This document shows, one piece after another, positions 16,766-26,307 of a stretch of 64,000 nt of DNA; position 1 is the first letter of the stretch, and each line of letters starts with the position of its first letter. The DNA is taken from positions 78,618 to 142,617 of the forward strand of contig NZ_FOUZ01000012.1 of the NCBI RefSeq assembly GCF_900115015.1, given 5' to 3'. The notes beneath the pieces are model-generated. The model was not told where the DNA came from and made no database searches. It was given only the letters and a program-made list of their open reading frames with translations. A program made the position numbers and the translations under genes. The DNA is from Algoriella xinjiangensis (GTDB lineage: Bacteria > Bacteroidota > Bacteroidia > Flavobacteriales > Weeksellaceae).

Positions 16766-17524
16766 GTGACCACAGATTTACAAATACAAGTCATTTATCC
16801 AGACAAAGATCTTTCAGATTTTGTCGAAAGTTTTTGGATGCTCGCGAACAGTTCTAATACAGATAAAGATATTTCTACTTTACCAGATGGCAGGGTTGAT
16901 ATAATTTTTTCTTACTCAGATACGGAACCATTTAATGCGATGTTGATGGATTTAGATCGAAATTGTTCTTCCGTGATTTTCACAGCAAGGACTTTCAGCT
17001 TTGCTGTCAGTTTTAAACTTTTAGCTGTCGAATACATTTTAGATACTTCCATTGCTAATCAAGGAAATCTTCCAGTTTTCTTGCCAAATAACTTTTGGGA
17101 TATTAAACAAAGTGATCTCAATCCTTTCGAAACCTTTGTTAAAAAAATTTCTGAACAAATTAAAAGCATACTACAGCATAAGAAAATAGAAAGTAGAAAA
17201 AAGAAACTTTTTGATCTTATCTACAGTTCCAATGGAGCAATGACAGTAAAAGATTTATCCGATAAATCGAATTGGTCAAGTCGTGAAATCAATCGTTATT
17301 TTCATAAATATATAGGTATATCCTTAAAAGAATATTGTACTATCCTACGTTTTCAATCCTCTTTACCTGACATTAAAAAAGGAAAACTTTATCCTGAACA
17401 GAACTTTAGCGATCAAGCTCATTTCATTAAAGCAGTCAAAAAACATTCAGGTTTAACCCCAAAAGAATTAAACAAAAATGAAAATGACCGATTTGTACAA
17501 TTTTTAATTTTACCCAAGAAGTAA
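16766..17524 (+). CDS. AraC-family transcriptional regulator
   Basis: A 252-residue regulator. The N-terminal domain (about 1-130; IQVIYPDKDLSDFVESFW and LPDGRVDIIFSY) is the DUF6597-type sensory domain common in Bacteroidota AraC proteins; the C-terminal part (about 145-240) is the double helix-turn-helix (SNWSSREINRYFHKYIGISLKEY and SDQAHFIKAVKKHSGLTPKEL). It binds DNA and responds to an unknown small ligand. Start is GTG at 16766; no better ATG lies in frame upstream. It lies 29 bp ahead of the flavin monooxygenase gene in the same orientation, and the two are likely co-transcribed, making the monooxygenase the probable regulatory target. Confidence 0.85.
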   Translation: MTTDLQIQVIYPDKDLSDFVESFWMLANSSNTDKDISTLPDGRVDIIFSYSDTEPFNAMLMDLDRNCSSVIFTARTFSFAVSFKLLAVEYILDTSIANQGNLPVFLPNNFWDIKQSDLNPFETFVKKISEQIKSILQHKKIESRKKKLFDLIYSSNGAMTVKDLSDKSNWSSREINRYFHKYIGISLKEYCTILRFQSSLPDIKKGKLYPEQNFSDQAHFIKAVKKHSGLTPKELNKNENDRFVQFLILPKK

Positions 17525-17553
17525 TTTTGTGCTGTTATTAAAAACAACATAAA

Positions 17554-18729
17554 ATGAAAATAATCGAAAATAAACAAATAGCCATCGTTGGCGGAGGTCC
17601 AGGAGGATTAACATTAGCAAGACTCTTGCAATTAAAAGGTGTAAATGTAAAATTATACGAAAGAGATCTCAATAAAAACTCACGTGTTATTGGCTCACCA
17701 TTAGATATGCATGAAGAATCAGGATTGGCAGCTATCAGAGCAGCAAACTTACTAGAAGCATTCAAAAAAAACTATCGTCCAGGAGCAGATAGAATGGTTA
17801 TCGCGAATGAACATGCAGAAATCGTGTACAGCGATCATGATTCAAAACCAGAGGAAGATTTCGGAAATGAACATTTCCGTCCAGAAATTGATCGTCAAGC
17901 GCTCCGAAACTTGTTTTTAGATGTATTGCAAACCGAAACCGTCGTTTGGGACAGTCATTTTATCTCCATGGAAAAACAAAATGACGGTTGGTTATTGAAA
18001 TTCAAAAATGGGACTACTGCATATGCCGATCTTGTGATTGCGGCTGATGGTGTTAACTCTAAAATAAGACCTTATTTAACTGATATTAAAGCATTCTATT
18101 CAGGCATAACGATGCTAGAAGGAAATGTTAAAGGTGCAAAAGATAATGCTCCTATCATTGCTAAATTATTAAATGGCGGAAAAATAATGGCATTCGGAAA
18201 TGAAAAGAACTTATTACTAGGACAAAAAGAAAATGAAGAAATCGGATTCTATGCAAGCTTTAAAACTGATGAAAACTGGGCGAGTAACAGCGGATTGAAT
18301 TTCAAAGACAATATAGAAATATTGAATTGGTTTAAAACAAAATATCCTGAATGGAATTCTATTTGGTATGAGCTTTTTGAAAATACAACAGCTCCATTTA
18401 TCCCTCGTCCAATCTATTGTATGCCAACAGATCAAACTTGGAAAACTATATCGAATCTAACCTTATTAGGAGATGCAGCTCATGCAATGCCTCCTTTTGC
18501 AGGTGAAGGGGCTAATATGGCTATGTTGGATGCTTTAGAATTGAGTGAAAATCTATGCTCAGATAAATATGTAACATTATATGAGGCAATTTCGACTTAT
18601 GAAATAAATATGCGCCACCGAACTGCAGTGATCGCGCAGGAGTCCTTACAGAATGGTGAATTAATGCATGCTGTTGATGCTTTGCAAAATATGATTAAAA
18701 TGTTTACGATAGATTTTAAACAAGACTAA
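17554..18729 (+). CDS. FAD-dependent monooxygenase, distant TetX relative
   Basis: A 391-residue class A flavoprotein monooxygenase. Dinucleotide-binding AIVGGGPGGLTLARLL at about 9-24, the DG motif VIAADGVNSKIRP at about 161-173 and the FAD-contacting GDAAHAMPPFAGEGAN at about 308-323 are intact, so it should bind FAD and use NAD(P)H and O2 to hydroxylate an aromatic or polyketide-like substrate. It is collinear with TetX over its full length, but by eye the tetracycline-contacting positions differ (Gln192 to Glu, Arg213 to Lys, His234 to Gly, Gly236 to Tyr in TetX numbering). Tetracycline inactivation is therefore not supported. Cytoplasmic; downstream of the AraC regulator. Confidence 0.85.
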   Translation: MKIIENKQIAIVGGGPGGLTLARLLQLKGVNVKLYERDLNKNSRVIGSPLDMHEESGLAAIRAANLLEAFKKNYRPGADRMVIANEHAEIVYSDHDSKPEEDFGNEHFRPEIDRQALRNLFLDVLQTETVVWDSHFISMEKQNDGWLLKFKNGTTAYADLVIAADGVNSKIRPYLTDIKAFYSGITMLEGNVKGAKDNAPIIAKLLNGGKIMAFGNEKNLLLGQKENEEIGFYASFKTDENWASNSGLNFKDNIEILNWFKTKYPEWNSIWYELFENTTAPFIPRPIYCMPTDQTWKTISNLTLLGDAAHAMPPFAGEGANMAMLDALELSENLCSDKYVTLYEAISTYEINMRHRTAVIAQESLQNGELMHAVDALQNMIKMFTIDFKQD

Positions 18730-18750
18730 ATTTATCAACTCATCTAAAAA

Positions 18751-18784
18751 TTAAATGTGCAACACTAGAATGTTGCACATTTAA
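18751..18784. terminator. bidirectional intrinsic terminator
   Basis: A perfect 14-bp stem (TTAAATGTGCAACA and complement) with a 6-base loop sits between the convergent monooxygenase and msrAB genes, with T- and A-rich flanks. Confidence 0.85.
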
Positions 18785-18787
18785 TTT

Positions 18788-19876
18788 TTATGATTTCTTA
18801 TTCAACAACGAAATATATTTCTCATAGCCTTTTGCTTTCATTTCATCTTTCGGAATAAATTTTAACGAAGCACTATTTATACAATATCTTAAACCACCTT
18901 TTTCTTTTGGACCATCATCAAAAACATGTCCCAAATGCGCATCACCAGTTTTACTTTTTACCTCTACTCTAGTCATTCCTTGCGAATTATCTGTAGTTTC
19001 TTTCACTAATTTCTCGCTAATTGGTTTAGAAAAACTTGGCCAACCACAACCTGCTTCAAATTTATCTGTCGAAATAAAAAGTGGTTCTCCAGTTGTAATA
19101 TCAACATAAATACCTTCTCTAAATTCTTTATCATATTCATTGTCATAAGGTCTTTCTGTTGCGCCATTTTGCGTTACATCATATTGCGTTTTGGTAAGTT
19201 CTTTTTTTAATGTTTGCTGATCTTTCTTTTTAAAATCATTTGCTTTTGGAGGATTTGCATTTTTTGCCATATCAAATAAACCTGGTTCTATATGACAATA
19301 TCCACCAGGATTTTTATCTAAATAATTTTGATGATACGTTTCGGCATCATAAAATTTACGAAGCGGCTCGCATTCGACCACAATTTTTTGTGAATAATTT
19401 TTAGAAAGTTCTTTTATTTTTTCTCGAATCAGTTTTTCATCATTTTTATCTGCATAAAAAATTCCTGATCTGTATTGAGTTCCTTTATCATTTCCTTGCT
19501 GATTAAGACTTGTTGGATCGATTGTTTTAAAATAAAGATCAACCAAAAGACCAAGGTCAACAATTTCGGGATCATACGTTACTTTTACGGTTTCTGCAGC
19601 ACCCGTATTTCCTGTAGAAACTTGTTCGTAAGTTGGATTATCAAAATTTCCGTTGGCATAACCAACTTCTGTCGCAGTAACACCACGCACTTGTTTAAAA
19701 AAATGTTCTGTTCCCCAAAAACAACCACCCGCAAAATAAATAACATTTTGTTTGTCGTTTATTTCATTTTCAGTGATTTTACTCGTTAATGGTTTCTCTT
19801 TTTTTGAAAAAACATCCATTTTTGCTAAAAGTAAACCACAAACAGCCAAAGCTGCAATAATTATAATATTTTTCAT
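18788..19876 (-). CDS. msrAB: fused peptide-methionine sulfoxide reductase MsrA-MsrB
   Basis: A 362-residue bifunctional repair enzyme. A hydrophobic N-terminus (about 1-20) suggests export or membrane anchoring, so it probably repairs periplasmic or surface proteins. The MsrA domain (about 45-205) has the active-site [11 protein letters not shown] with Cys52 and reduces the S-sulfoxide; the MsrB domain (about 225-345) has GCGWPSF and RYCINSASL with catalytic Cys332 and reduces the R-sulfoxide. The usual zinc CxxC pairs of MsrB are absent, which marks the zinc-free form. Monocistronic. Fits with the nearby oxidative-stress regulator OxyR (27488), though linkage is only positional. Confidence 0.95.
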   Translation of the reverse strand: MKNIIIIAALAVCGLLLAKMDVFSKKEKPLTSKITENEINDKQNVIYFAGGCFWGTEHFFKQVRGVTATEVGYANGNFDNPTYEQVSTGNTGAAETVKVTYDPEIVDLGLLVDLYFKTIDPTSLNQQGNDKGTQYRSGIFYADKNDEKLIREKIKELSKNYSQKIVVECEPLRKFYDAETYHQNYLDKNPGGYCHIEPGLFDMAKNANPPKANDFKKKDQQTLKKELTKTQYDVTQNGATERPYDNEYDKEFREGIYVDITTGEPLFISTDKFEAGCGWPSFSKPISEKLVKETTDNSQGMTRVEVKSKTGDAHLGHVFDDGPKEKGGLRYCINSASLKFIPKDEMKAKGYEKYISLLNKKS

Positions 19877-20012
19877 GATAATGAAGTTTAATGAAATAAT
19901 TTAAATCTAAAATCAACATATTCTCTTCAATTTTCTAGACATAAATTACTCAATAACAATCGCATTAATTATACCACAAACTTCTTTTCTAAAACTATTT
20001 TTTTGGGTTATT

Positions 20013-20771
20013 TTAGTTATTCTTATCTACTCCTTCATTCACTGTTTTATTCATTTCATTTAACTCTGCTCTCATTTCTTTAAACGTGACAATTTTTCCT
20101 TTTGTTGGTAAAGTAATCTGAAGATTTTCTTTCAAAATCTCTAGTTGATTTATCTTAAAAATTGTTTTAAAATAAGGCGTAATTACTTCTGCTTGTAAAA
20201 TAAAACCTGGTAAATTAGCTAAATTATAAGGTCCATCTTTGTATTTTATTTCTGGAGAATACCAAGCTGTAAACTCATTCCCTTCTGTATCTTTTCCAAT
20301 TGCTTTTATAACATTATAGCCATTAATAACAGATTTTTCTTTGGTTAATTTCCACTGATAATCTGGTAAATTTTCTTTAACTAAATAAGTTTTTACATTA
20401 ATATCAAATTGCTTGTAATATTCGTTTTTCGAAAAATCTTTGTACAATGGATTTTTCTCCGAAGATAAAATTTCTTGTACAACCATATTTGATTGATCTT
20501 GCGCATTATTTAATTTTACATCAGGCTTAAAAACTGATAAAACATTGTTACTTTCTAAAATAAAATCGACGAACACACCTCTATCAATTGCACTTTTAAA
20601 AATTGGCTGCAAATCTTTCGGAAACATATCTTTTGATTGTTCATAATCAAAAATAAATTCTGCTTTATAAATTGCTCTTATACTTTCTTTTTCTGATTGT
20701 GCCGAAAGATTAGTTCCTAAAAATAAGGCCAACATTAAGATTATATTTTTCATTTTATCCATTTTTTTCAT
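20013..20771 (-). CDS. GLPGLI-family exported protein
   Basis: A 252-residue exported protein of the GLPGLI family, named for a short motif seen here as LANLPGFILQAE at about 190-201. A signal peptide is visible (IILMLALFLGTNLSAQ); the ATG at residue 7 (MKNIILM) is an equally good start. The family is restricted to Bacteroidota, is exported, and has no known biochemical role. It lies 6 bp after the gene at 20778, so it is the second gene of an operon whose first member is an uncharacterised protein with a carboxypeptidase-regulatory-like domain, a frequent companion of GLPGLI proteins. Confidence 0.85.
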   Translation of the reverse strand: MKKMDKMKNIILMLALFLGTNLSAQSEKESIRAIYKAEFIFDYEQSKDMFPKDLQPIFKSAIDRGVFVDFILESNNVLSVFKPDVKLNNAQDQSNMVVQEILSSEKNPLYKDFSKNEYYKQFDINVKTYLVKENLPDYQWKLTKEKSVINGYNVIKAIGKDTEGNEFTAWYSPEIKYKDGPYNLANLPGFILQAEVITPYFKTIFKINQLEILKENLQITLPTKGKIVTFKEMRAELNEMNKTVNEGVDKNN

Positions 20772-20777
20772 TTTTAA

Positions 20778-21800
20778 TTAGTTAAAACTTCTGCGAATAT
20801 CCATTTTTTCGTTTACGGATTTATTGTATTTTGGGAAAGGTTGAGGACTAAAATCTTTTACTTCGAGATTTATTTTTACATTAACATTATGGTCACTTTT
20901 ATCATTTTCTTTATAATCTGTACTCCAAGTTCGCATTAATTCTTTCAAAATATACTTTCCCTGATAAGGTCTATACTTGTAATAAGTATTTACAAAATTT
21001 ACTGTTTGTTTTTCCTTATTAAATTCCAAATTTTCACCATCAATTATAAATTCAACTACAGCATAGGAATCTTTTGCAATTAAAAACCTATGATAAACAT
21101 TATTAAATAAATAAAATTCGTACATCAATTCATTTCCATACTTTGTTAAATTTACGTTTGAAGAAGAATAATAACTATTATTTTTCAAATAATTAATTAT
21201 CATATTTTTCAAACTTATATCTCCTAAAAGCGGCTTTAGAGTGATAGAGTAACCATAATTTGGTTCATTAACAATCCTATGATTTACAGTATTATTTGAA
21301 TGTATTTTTAAATTATTTTTTTTGAACCTTAGCTGTAAATCAAGATCAATAAAATCTCTTTTAGTTGAATCAACAATTTCATCTAATTTAAAATTTACTT
21401 TATAAAAATGCTCTTCTGTATTGAAGTTTTTATCATAATTATCAATTACTTTTTGTAGAATATCTTCAGCTTTTAAGTTTGTTACAAAAGCTTCCTTTAA
21501 CTCAATTTCAGTTACTTTTTCAAGCTTTATATTGAGATTAGATTTTAAATCAGAAACTTTAATAACCGCATTTTGATAATCTTTTTTAGCAACAATTAAT
21601 TCATCTGTAGAATTCACATTTTCTAAATCAATCGTAGCTTTTCCTTCATTATCTGAAACAAAGCTTTTTGTAGAATTCTTGAAATAAATATCCGCATCAT
21701 CAAGCGAAAAATTTGTTTCGAAATCCGAAATATTTAAATTAATAATTTGTGCATTTACAGTAAATACCAAAAGTGTAAAGAAGTAAATTAGTTTATTCAT
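20778..21800 (-). CDS. exported protein with carboxypeptidase-regulatory-like N-terminus
   Basis: A 340-residue exported protein: signal peptide (YFFTLLVFTVNAQ), then a roughly 80-residue segment (DFETNFSLDDADIYFKNS, SDNEGKATIDL, ELIVAKKDYQNAVIKV) with the spacing of a CarboxypepD_reg-like beta-sandwich, then a long region of beta-strands (about 100-340) whose YKVNFKLDEIVDS and YRPYQGKYILKELMRTW blocks resemble DUF-type repeats of flavobacterial outer-membrane accessory proteins. No catalytic motif. Likely periplasmic or outer-membrane associated; first gene of an operon with the GLPGLI protein. Function unknown. Confidence 0.65.
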   Translation of the reverse strand: MNKLIYFFTLLVFTVNAQIINLNISDFETNFSLDDADIYFKNSTKSFVSDNEGKATIDLENVNSTDELIVAKKDYQNAVIKVSDLKSNLNIKLEKVTEIELKEAFVTNLKAEDILQKVIDNYDKNFNTEEHFYKVNFKLDEIVDSTKRDFIDLDLQLRFKKNNLKIHSNNTVNHRIVNEPNYGYSITLKPLLGDISLKNMIINYLKNNSYYSSSNVNLTKYGNELMYEFYLFNNVYHRFLIAKDSYAVVEFIIDGENLEFNKEKQTVNFVNTYYKYRPYQGKYILKELMRTWSTDYKENDKSDHNVNVKINLEVKDFSPQPFPKYNKSVNEKMDIRRSFN

Positions 21801-21934
21801 ATTTTATACAATACTATATATGGTTAAATATATAAAATCACCTACATTATTGTTCTTAAGCAAATTATAAACTTTAGTTAAAAAAAATCCTTTGCCAAAG
21901 ACAAAGGATTTTCAAAACTCAAAATTATGATTTC

Positions 21935-23374
21935 TCAATCATCAACTTTACTATGTTTTTTTCCGTAGAAAAAGTAAATGCAAACTCCTATTATTAGCCA
22001 AATAATTAATCGATACCAACTTTCCATTGTAAGTGATGTCATTAAATAAACACATACAATAACTCCTAAAATTGGAACAAGTGGAACAAATGGAACTTTA
22101 AATTTACGTTCGGCATTTGGCATTTTTTTACGCATCACAATAATTCCAATACAAACTAATGTAAAAGCAAATAAGGTTCCGATGCTTACCATGTGACCTA
22201 AATCTTTGATGGGAACAAATCCTGCAAAAATGCTTACAAAAACAAGAAAAAACAGATTGGTTTTCCAAGGTGTGAAGAATTTTTTGTGTACATCAGAAAA
22301 AAACGAAGGCAACAAACCATCTTTGCTCATTGTATAAAAAACACGACTTTGTCCTAATAACATGACTAATATTACGGATGTATAACCCGCTATAATTGCC
22401 ATAATCAATCCGGTTTGTAGAAAATCATAACCTGTGACTTTAAATGCAGTTGCAGCTGGCGAAGCATCATTCTTGAAAATAGAATAAGGCACTAAACCCG
22501 TCATTACAAAAGAAAAAAGCACATATAATATGGTACAAACCACAAGCGAACCTAATATACCAATTGGCATTCCTTTTTGTGGATTTTTAGCTTCTTGTGC
22601 TGCTGTTGATACGGCATCAAAACCTACAAATGCAAAAAAGACCAATGCCGCACCTGCAGCTATACCAGACATTCCTCCAAATTCTGCAATTTTTTCTCCT
22701 GTTACAAGATCTGTATGTTCGGGAATATATTTTGGAATAAATGGTACATGATTTTCTGGCGTAATATGTTGCCAACCAATGATGATAAACACAATAACAA
22801 CACTTACTTTTAGAATAACTAAAATATTGTTAACTGCGGCTGATTCTTTGGTTCCTCTAATTAAAACTAATGATAATAAGCAAACAATAAATATTGCGGG
22901 TAAATTTACAATACCGCCATCTGCAGGCGCATGTAATAATTCTGTAGGCAGAAAAATATTAAATTGTTGCAATAATTTATCTAAATATGCCGACCAACTT
23001 ACACTTACGGTTGCTGCTGCCAAAGCATATTCTAGCACCAAATCCCAACCAATAATCCAAGCAATAAATTCGCCCATTGTTGCGTACGAATAGGTATAAG
23101 CGCTACCTGCGACAGGTATCATTGATGCAAATTCGGCGTAACATAATCCTGCAAAAGCACAACCAACAGCCGCTAATATAAATGATAAAGTTACCGCATT
23201 ACCTGCATGATCTGCTGCAGCAATTCCTGTTAATGAAAATAATCCTGCGCCAATAATTGCTCCAATTCCTAAAGCAACTAACGCGCCTGATGACAAAGAT
23301 CTTTTTAAACCGCCTTCGGTTTCTTCGGATTCTTTCATCAATTTTGCTAATGGCTTAACCTTCCAAATCGACAT
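21935..23374 (-). CDS. APC-superfamily cationic amino-acid permease
   Basis: A 479-residue inner-membrane permease with about 12 hydrophobic helices. The unwound helix-1 motif ALGIGAIIGAGLFSLTG (about 34-50) and the helix-6 FAFVGFDAVSTAAQEAKNPQ motif (about 248-267) are characteristic of the CAT/YfnA group, which takes up amino acids with protons. Substrate not certain; basic amino acids are typical for the group. Monocistronic. No perfect terminator is seen in the 134 bp before the next gene on the same strand. Confidence 0.88.
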   Translation of the reverse strand: MSIWKVKPLAKLMKESEETEGGLKRSLSSGALVALGIGAIIGAGLFSLTGIAAADHAGNAVTLSFILAAVGCAFAGLCYAEFASMIPVAGSAYTYSYATMGEFIAWIIGWDLVLEYALAAATVSVSWSAYLDKLLQQFNIFLPTELLHAPADGGIVNLPAIFIVCLLSLVLIRGTKESAAVNNILVILKVSVVIVFIIIGWQHITPENHVPFIPKYIPEHTDLVTGEKIAEFGGMSGIAAGAALVFFAFVGFDAVSTAAQEAKNPQKGMPIGILGSLVVCTILYVLFSFVMTGLVPYSIFKNDASPAATAFKVTGYDFLQTGLIMAIIAGYTSVILVMLLGQSRVFYTMSKDGLLPSFFSDVHKKFFTPWKTNLFFLVFVSIFAGFVPIKDLGHMVSIGTLFAFTLVCIGIIVMRKKMPNAERKFKVPFVPLVPILGVIVCVYLMTSLTMESWYRLIIWLIIGVCIYFFYGKKHSKVDD

Positions 23375-23684
23375 AAAAGTGTATGTATTAAAATATATCT
23401 GAAAGTATAATCTTTTGAAGTTTTTGGATGTAATTAAAAAAATAAAAACGTGTAATTTTAAATATCTTTTTAATTAAAACCGAAATCTTTACGAATCTTC
23501 TATTTCATCATTGTTAATAGAAAAAATTATTATTGAATAAATAAAAAACACATTGTATAAACGCAATAAATAAGTTGATTAAGTTGTCTTTATTAAAACA
23601 ATTTTATTCAACTTATTAAAAATGTAAAACAAAAAAACCTCGACAAAAATCGAGGTTTTAAAATTTATATGATTTTATAAAAAT
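23375..23684. other. intergenic region of 310 bp
   Basis: No ORF of note. It holds the fabV terminator at 23634-23660 and, nearer the middle, an imperfect inverted repeat (ATAAGTTGA at 23570-23578 with TTCAACTTAT at 23607-23616). I see no clear TAnnTTTG box for the permease gene. Confidence 0.5.
23634..23660 (-). terminator. intrinsic terminator of fabV
   Basis: AAAACCTCGA (23634-23643) pairs with TCGAGGTTTT (23650-23659) around a 6-base loop; on the minus strand it is followed by a T run. Confidence 0.8.
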
Positions 23685-24884
23685 CTATGAAATACTTGGT
23701 ACAGTTACCAATTCGTTTGTATCAGCTTCGTAATCGATGTTATCGTAGTTAAATCCAAATAATTGGAAAAACTCGTTACGGTAACCTTCGATATCAGAAA
23801 TTTCGTTGATGTTTTCTGTCGTTACGATTTTCCATAAATCATCCACTTCTTTTTGTACATCTTCGCGCATTTCTAAATCGTCAATTCTAATACGTCCATT
23901 TTCATCTAAAGGCACATTACCATCAGCTGTGTATAAACGATCTGTAAATAAACGTTGCATTTGCTCTATCGTACCTTCGTGAATTCCTTTTGCTTTCATT
24001 ACTTTATACAATAACGAAACATATAAAGGAACAACCGGAATTGCAGAGCTAGACTGCGTTACCAATGCTTTGTTTACCGAAACATAACTAACTCCATTTA
24101 AATCTGCTAATAGATTATTGATAACTGGAACAGTATTCTCTAAATCTATTTTAGCCATACCAATTGCACCATCTTTGTAAATACGGTGTGTTAATTCTGG
24201 TCCGATATACGAATAAGCAACCGTTTTAACACCTTCTGCTAAAACACCCGCTTCTTTTAAATCTTCCATCCAAAATTTCCAATCTTCACCACCCATTACT
24301 GCAATTGTGTTATCAATTTCTTCTTGAGATTCGATTGGATTGATTGTTATATCTGTAACATTTGCTGTATGAAAATCTACTGTTTTATTTGTAAAAGGCT
24401 CTCCAATAGGCTTAAGTACCGATGTATAAACAACACCTGTTTTTGGATGAGTACGACGAGGCGAAGCCAAACTATAAACAACTAAATCTACTTGACCTAA
24501 GTCTTTTTTGATTAACTCGATTGTTTGTTTTTTGATTTCGTCAGAAAAAGCATCACCATTAATACTCTTTGCATATAACCCAGCTTCTTGTGCTTCTTTC
24601 TCAAAAGCGGCTGTGTTATACCAACCTGCAGTTCCTGGTTTGTTAGGCGCAGCTGGTTTTTCGAAGAAAACTCCAACAGTTGCAGCGTTGTATCCAAAAG
24701 CCGCAGAAATACGTGACGAAAGACCGAAACCTGTCGATGCACCAATTACTAAAACTTTCTTAGGACCTTCTCCTGTTATATTTTTAGATTTTATGTACTC
24801 AATTTGATTGTGAACATTTTTTGCAGTTCCCTCAGGATGAGTCGTTATACAAATAAACCCTCTTGTTCTTGGTTGAATAATCAT
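23685..24884 (-). CDS. fabV: trans-2-enoyl-CoA / enoyl-ACP reductase FabV
   Basis: A 399-residue NADH-dependent enoyl reductase that performs the last step of fatty-acid chain elongation. Family marks are intact: N-terminal IIQPRTRGFICITTHPEG, the extended glycine-rich cofactor motif GASTGFGLSSR (48-58), and the active-site pair Tyr236 and Lys245 in the Y-(x8)-K arrangement typical of FabV rather than the shorter FabI. Length fits the family (about 400). Monocistronic with its own terminator. FabV-type reductases are naturally insensitive to triclosan in studied species. A distant -7 box (TATTTTTG, 24964-24971, minus) would leave an 80-base leader. Confidence 0.96.
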   Translation of the reverse strand: MIIQPRTRGFICITTHPEGTAKNVHNQIEYIKSKNITGEGPKKVLVIGASTGFGLSSRISAAFGYNAATVGVFFEKPAAPNKPGTAGWYNTAAFEKEAQEAGLYAKSINGDAFSDEIKKQTIELIKKDLGQVDLVVYSLASPRRTHPKTGVVYTSVLKPIGEPFTNKTVDFHTANVTDITINPIESQEEIDNTIAVMGGEDWKFWMEDLKEAGVLAEGVKTVAYSYIGPELTHRIYKDGAIGMAKIDLENTVPVINNLLADLNGVSYVSVNKALVTQSSSAIPVVPLYVSLLYKVMKAKGIHEGTIEQMQRLFTDRLYTADGNVPLDENGRIRIDDLEMREDVQKEVDDLWKIVTTENINEISDIEGYRNEFFQLFGFNYDNIDYEADTNELVTVPSIS

Positions 24885-25045
24885 TTTTCTTTATTTAATC
24901 GCATAAAATTATAAATAATTTTCTAATTAAAACTAAACTTCTGGCTTGCTTCATATTTCTTTTCAAAAATATTTCTTTGAAATAGAATAAATATTGATTA
25001 AATTTACATTAAATGAATTAATTTCACTCTCAAACCTAACCACCT

Positions 25046-25465
25046 ATGAAAGAAATTCACATTGGTTCTCTGATAAAAAAGAGAGTCGAAGAACTGAATA
25101 TAGATATAAAACGGATTATATCTTTTTTCAAAATTTATTCAGAAAAAGACATACTGAATCAATATGCGAGTTCATCAATCCAAACGGATGATTTACTAAA
25201 ATGGTCAAAACTTTTAGAATATGACTTTTTTAGAATTTACACGCAGCATATTATACTTTATGCGCCAGTAGGAAAAGTAGACTCAACACTTTCTCCTAAA
25301 AGTACTTCTTTGCCTAATTACAGAAAAAATGTCTACACAAAAGAGATCATCGATTATGTGTTGGATTTATATACAAAAGAGAATAAAAAAATTCAAGAAA
25401 TTTCTGATGAATACAATATACCTAAAAATACTATCCATAATTGGATAAAAAAATACATTACTTAA
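25046..25465 (+). CDS. small HTH protein with transposase-OrfA-like C-terminus
   Basis: A 139-residue protein: N-terminal half resembles a short regulatory DNA-binding region (MKEIHIGSLIKKRVEEL ... YASSSIQTDDLLKWSKLLEYDFF), C-terminal about 45 residues form a helix-turn-helix of the homeodomain-like IS3 OrfA type (EISDEYNIPKNTIHNWIKKY). It is followed 19 bp later by a second small HTH protein in the same unit. Similar pairs recur in several flavobacterial genomes and are often labelled transposase, but no transposase catalytic gene or inverted repeats are present here. A stand-alone regulator is as likely as an IS remnant. Confidence 0.6.
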   Translation: MKEIHIGSLIKKRVEELNIDIKRIISFFKIYSEKDILNQYASSSIQTDDLLKWSKLLEYDFFRIYTQHIILYAPVGKVDSTLSPKSTSLPNYRKNVYTKEIIDYVLDLYTKENKKIQEISDEYNIPKNTIHNWIKKYIT

Positions 25466-25484
25466 CTACCTAACACACCTAAAA

Positions 25485-25787
25485 ATGGAAAAACCTAACT
25501 ACCAAAAAATCTATCAAGACATTATTAACCGAAATTATCCTGATAAACAAAAGCAAACTGAAAAATTATTAAAAAAAGAAATGACCGCTTTAAATGTCAT
25601 CAAAATTTCGGAAATTTTAAATGTAAATGATACAACAGAAAATCAGAAACACAAATCGTACGATTTAAATTCTATTTTAGAAATTCTGAATGTGCAGAAA
25701 TTAAATAATTTTACCAACATACAAGTTTCTGAAAAATTTAGAATTAGCCGAAACACGGTTGCAAAATGGAAAAAAATTTACGGATAA
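25485..25787 (+). CDS. small HTH protein, partner of the gene at 25046
   Basis: A 100-residue protein with an N-terminal helical segment (PNYQKIYQDIINRNYPDK) and a C-terminal helix-turn-helix (NIQVSEKFRISRNTVAKWKKIY, about 77-98) resembling the end of the preceding protein (both end with an IPKNT/ISRNT recognition-helix motif). Co-transcribed with it and closed by a strong terminator. No IS ends around the pair. Probably DNA-binding; function unknown. Confidence 0.6.
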   Translation: MEKPNYQKIYQDIINRNYPDKQKQTEKLLKKEMTALNVIKISEILNVNDTTENQKHKSYDLNSILEILNVQKLNNFTNIQVSEKFRISRNTVAKWKKIYG

Positions 25788-25789
25788 AT

Positions 25790-25822
25790 AAAAAAGGCTT
25801 AGTTACAAACTAAGCCTTTTTT
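25790..25822. terminator. bidirectional intrinsic terminator
   Basis: AAAAAGGCTTAGTT pairs with AACTAAGCCTTTTT around an ACA loop (25805-25807). It separates the convergent HTH pair and the DUF3817 gene. Confidence 0.9.
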
Positions 25823-25823
25823 A

Positions 25824-26141
25824 TTATTTATTTTCTTTCGTTTTATCCTCTTCTATCGCTTTATGCACCAACAAAGTTGCAAACGGAATAAATGCGTAAA
25901 TCATGTAAAATATAAAATCTTCATCATCCCATTTATAAATTTTCTTAACTCTAAAAAGTAAAAGCAAGTAAACTGTAAACCAAAAACCATGAAAACATCC
26001 TGCAAAAGGCATTGGTAACACATAATCAAATTGATATTTTATTGGCATTGCAACCAAAAATAACAAAGCACAACTTATCGTTTCCCAGATACAAGCTACA
26101 CTAAACCATTTTTTTAACTTTTCGTCAGAAATATTTATCAT
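25824..26141 (-). CDS. DUF3817 inner-membrane protein
   Basis: A 105-residue membrane protein with three hydrophobic segments and the DUF3817 pattern: an N-terminal ACIWETISCALLFLVAMPIKY helix, a conserved GCFHGFWFTVYLLLLF helix and a final helix near 80-95. Members are small integral membrane proteins without known activity. Divergent from chaA, with the start 166 bp away. Confidence 0.8.
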   Translation of the reverse strand: MINISDEKLKKWFSVACIWETISCALLFLVAMPIKYQFDYVLPMPFAGCFHGFWFTVYLLLLFRVKKIYKWDDEDFIFYMIYAFIPFATLLVHKAIEEDKTKENK

Positions 26142-26275
26142 GCTACAAATTTAGTTTTTTATTAAATTTATATGTATGATAAGAATTAGCAATTTTTAAG
26201 TTTATTTATAATAAAAATCGCTAACATTATTAGTATTTATGATAATTAGTTAACATAATTATCAATTAAATTTAT

Positions 26276-26283
26276 TATTTTTG
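26276..26283 (+). promoter_or_regulatory. -7 box of chaA
   Basis: TATTTTTG at 26276-26283 matches the Bacteroidota -7 consensus and places transcription start about 20 bases before the chaA ATG. No TTTG is found at the expected upstream distance. Confidence 0.6.
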
Positions 26284-26307
26284 TAAAAATCAAAAACCAA
26301 ATCATCA

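Noticed and set aside
17554..18729. Tetracycline-resistance gene tet(X)
   Set aside because: Similar to TetX over its length, but the key contact positions differ by eye, so resistance is not supported.
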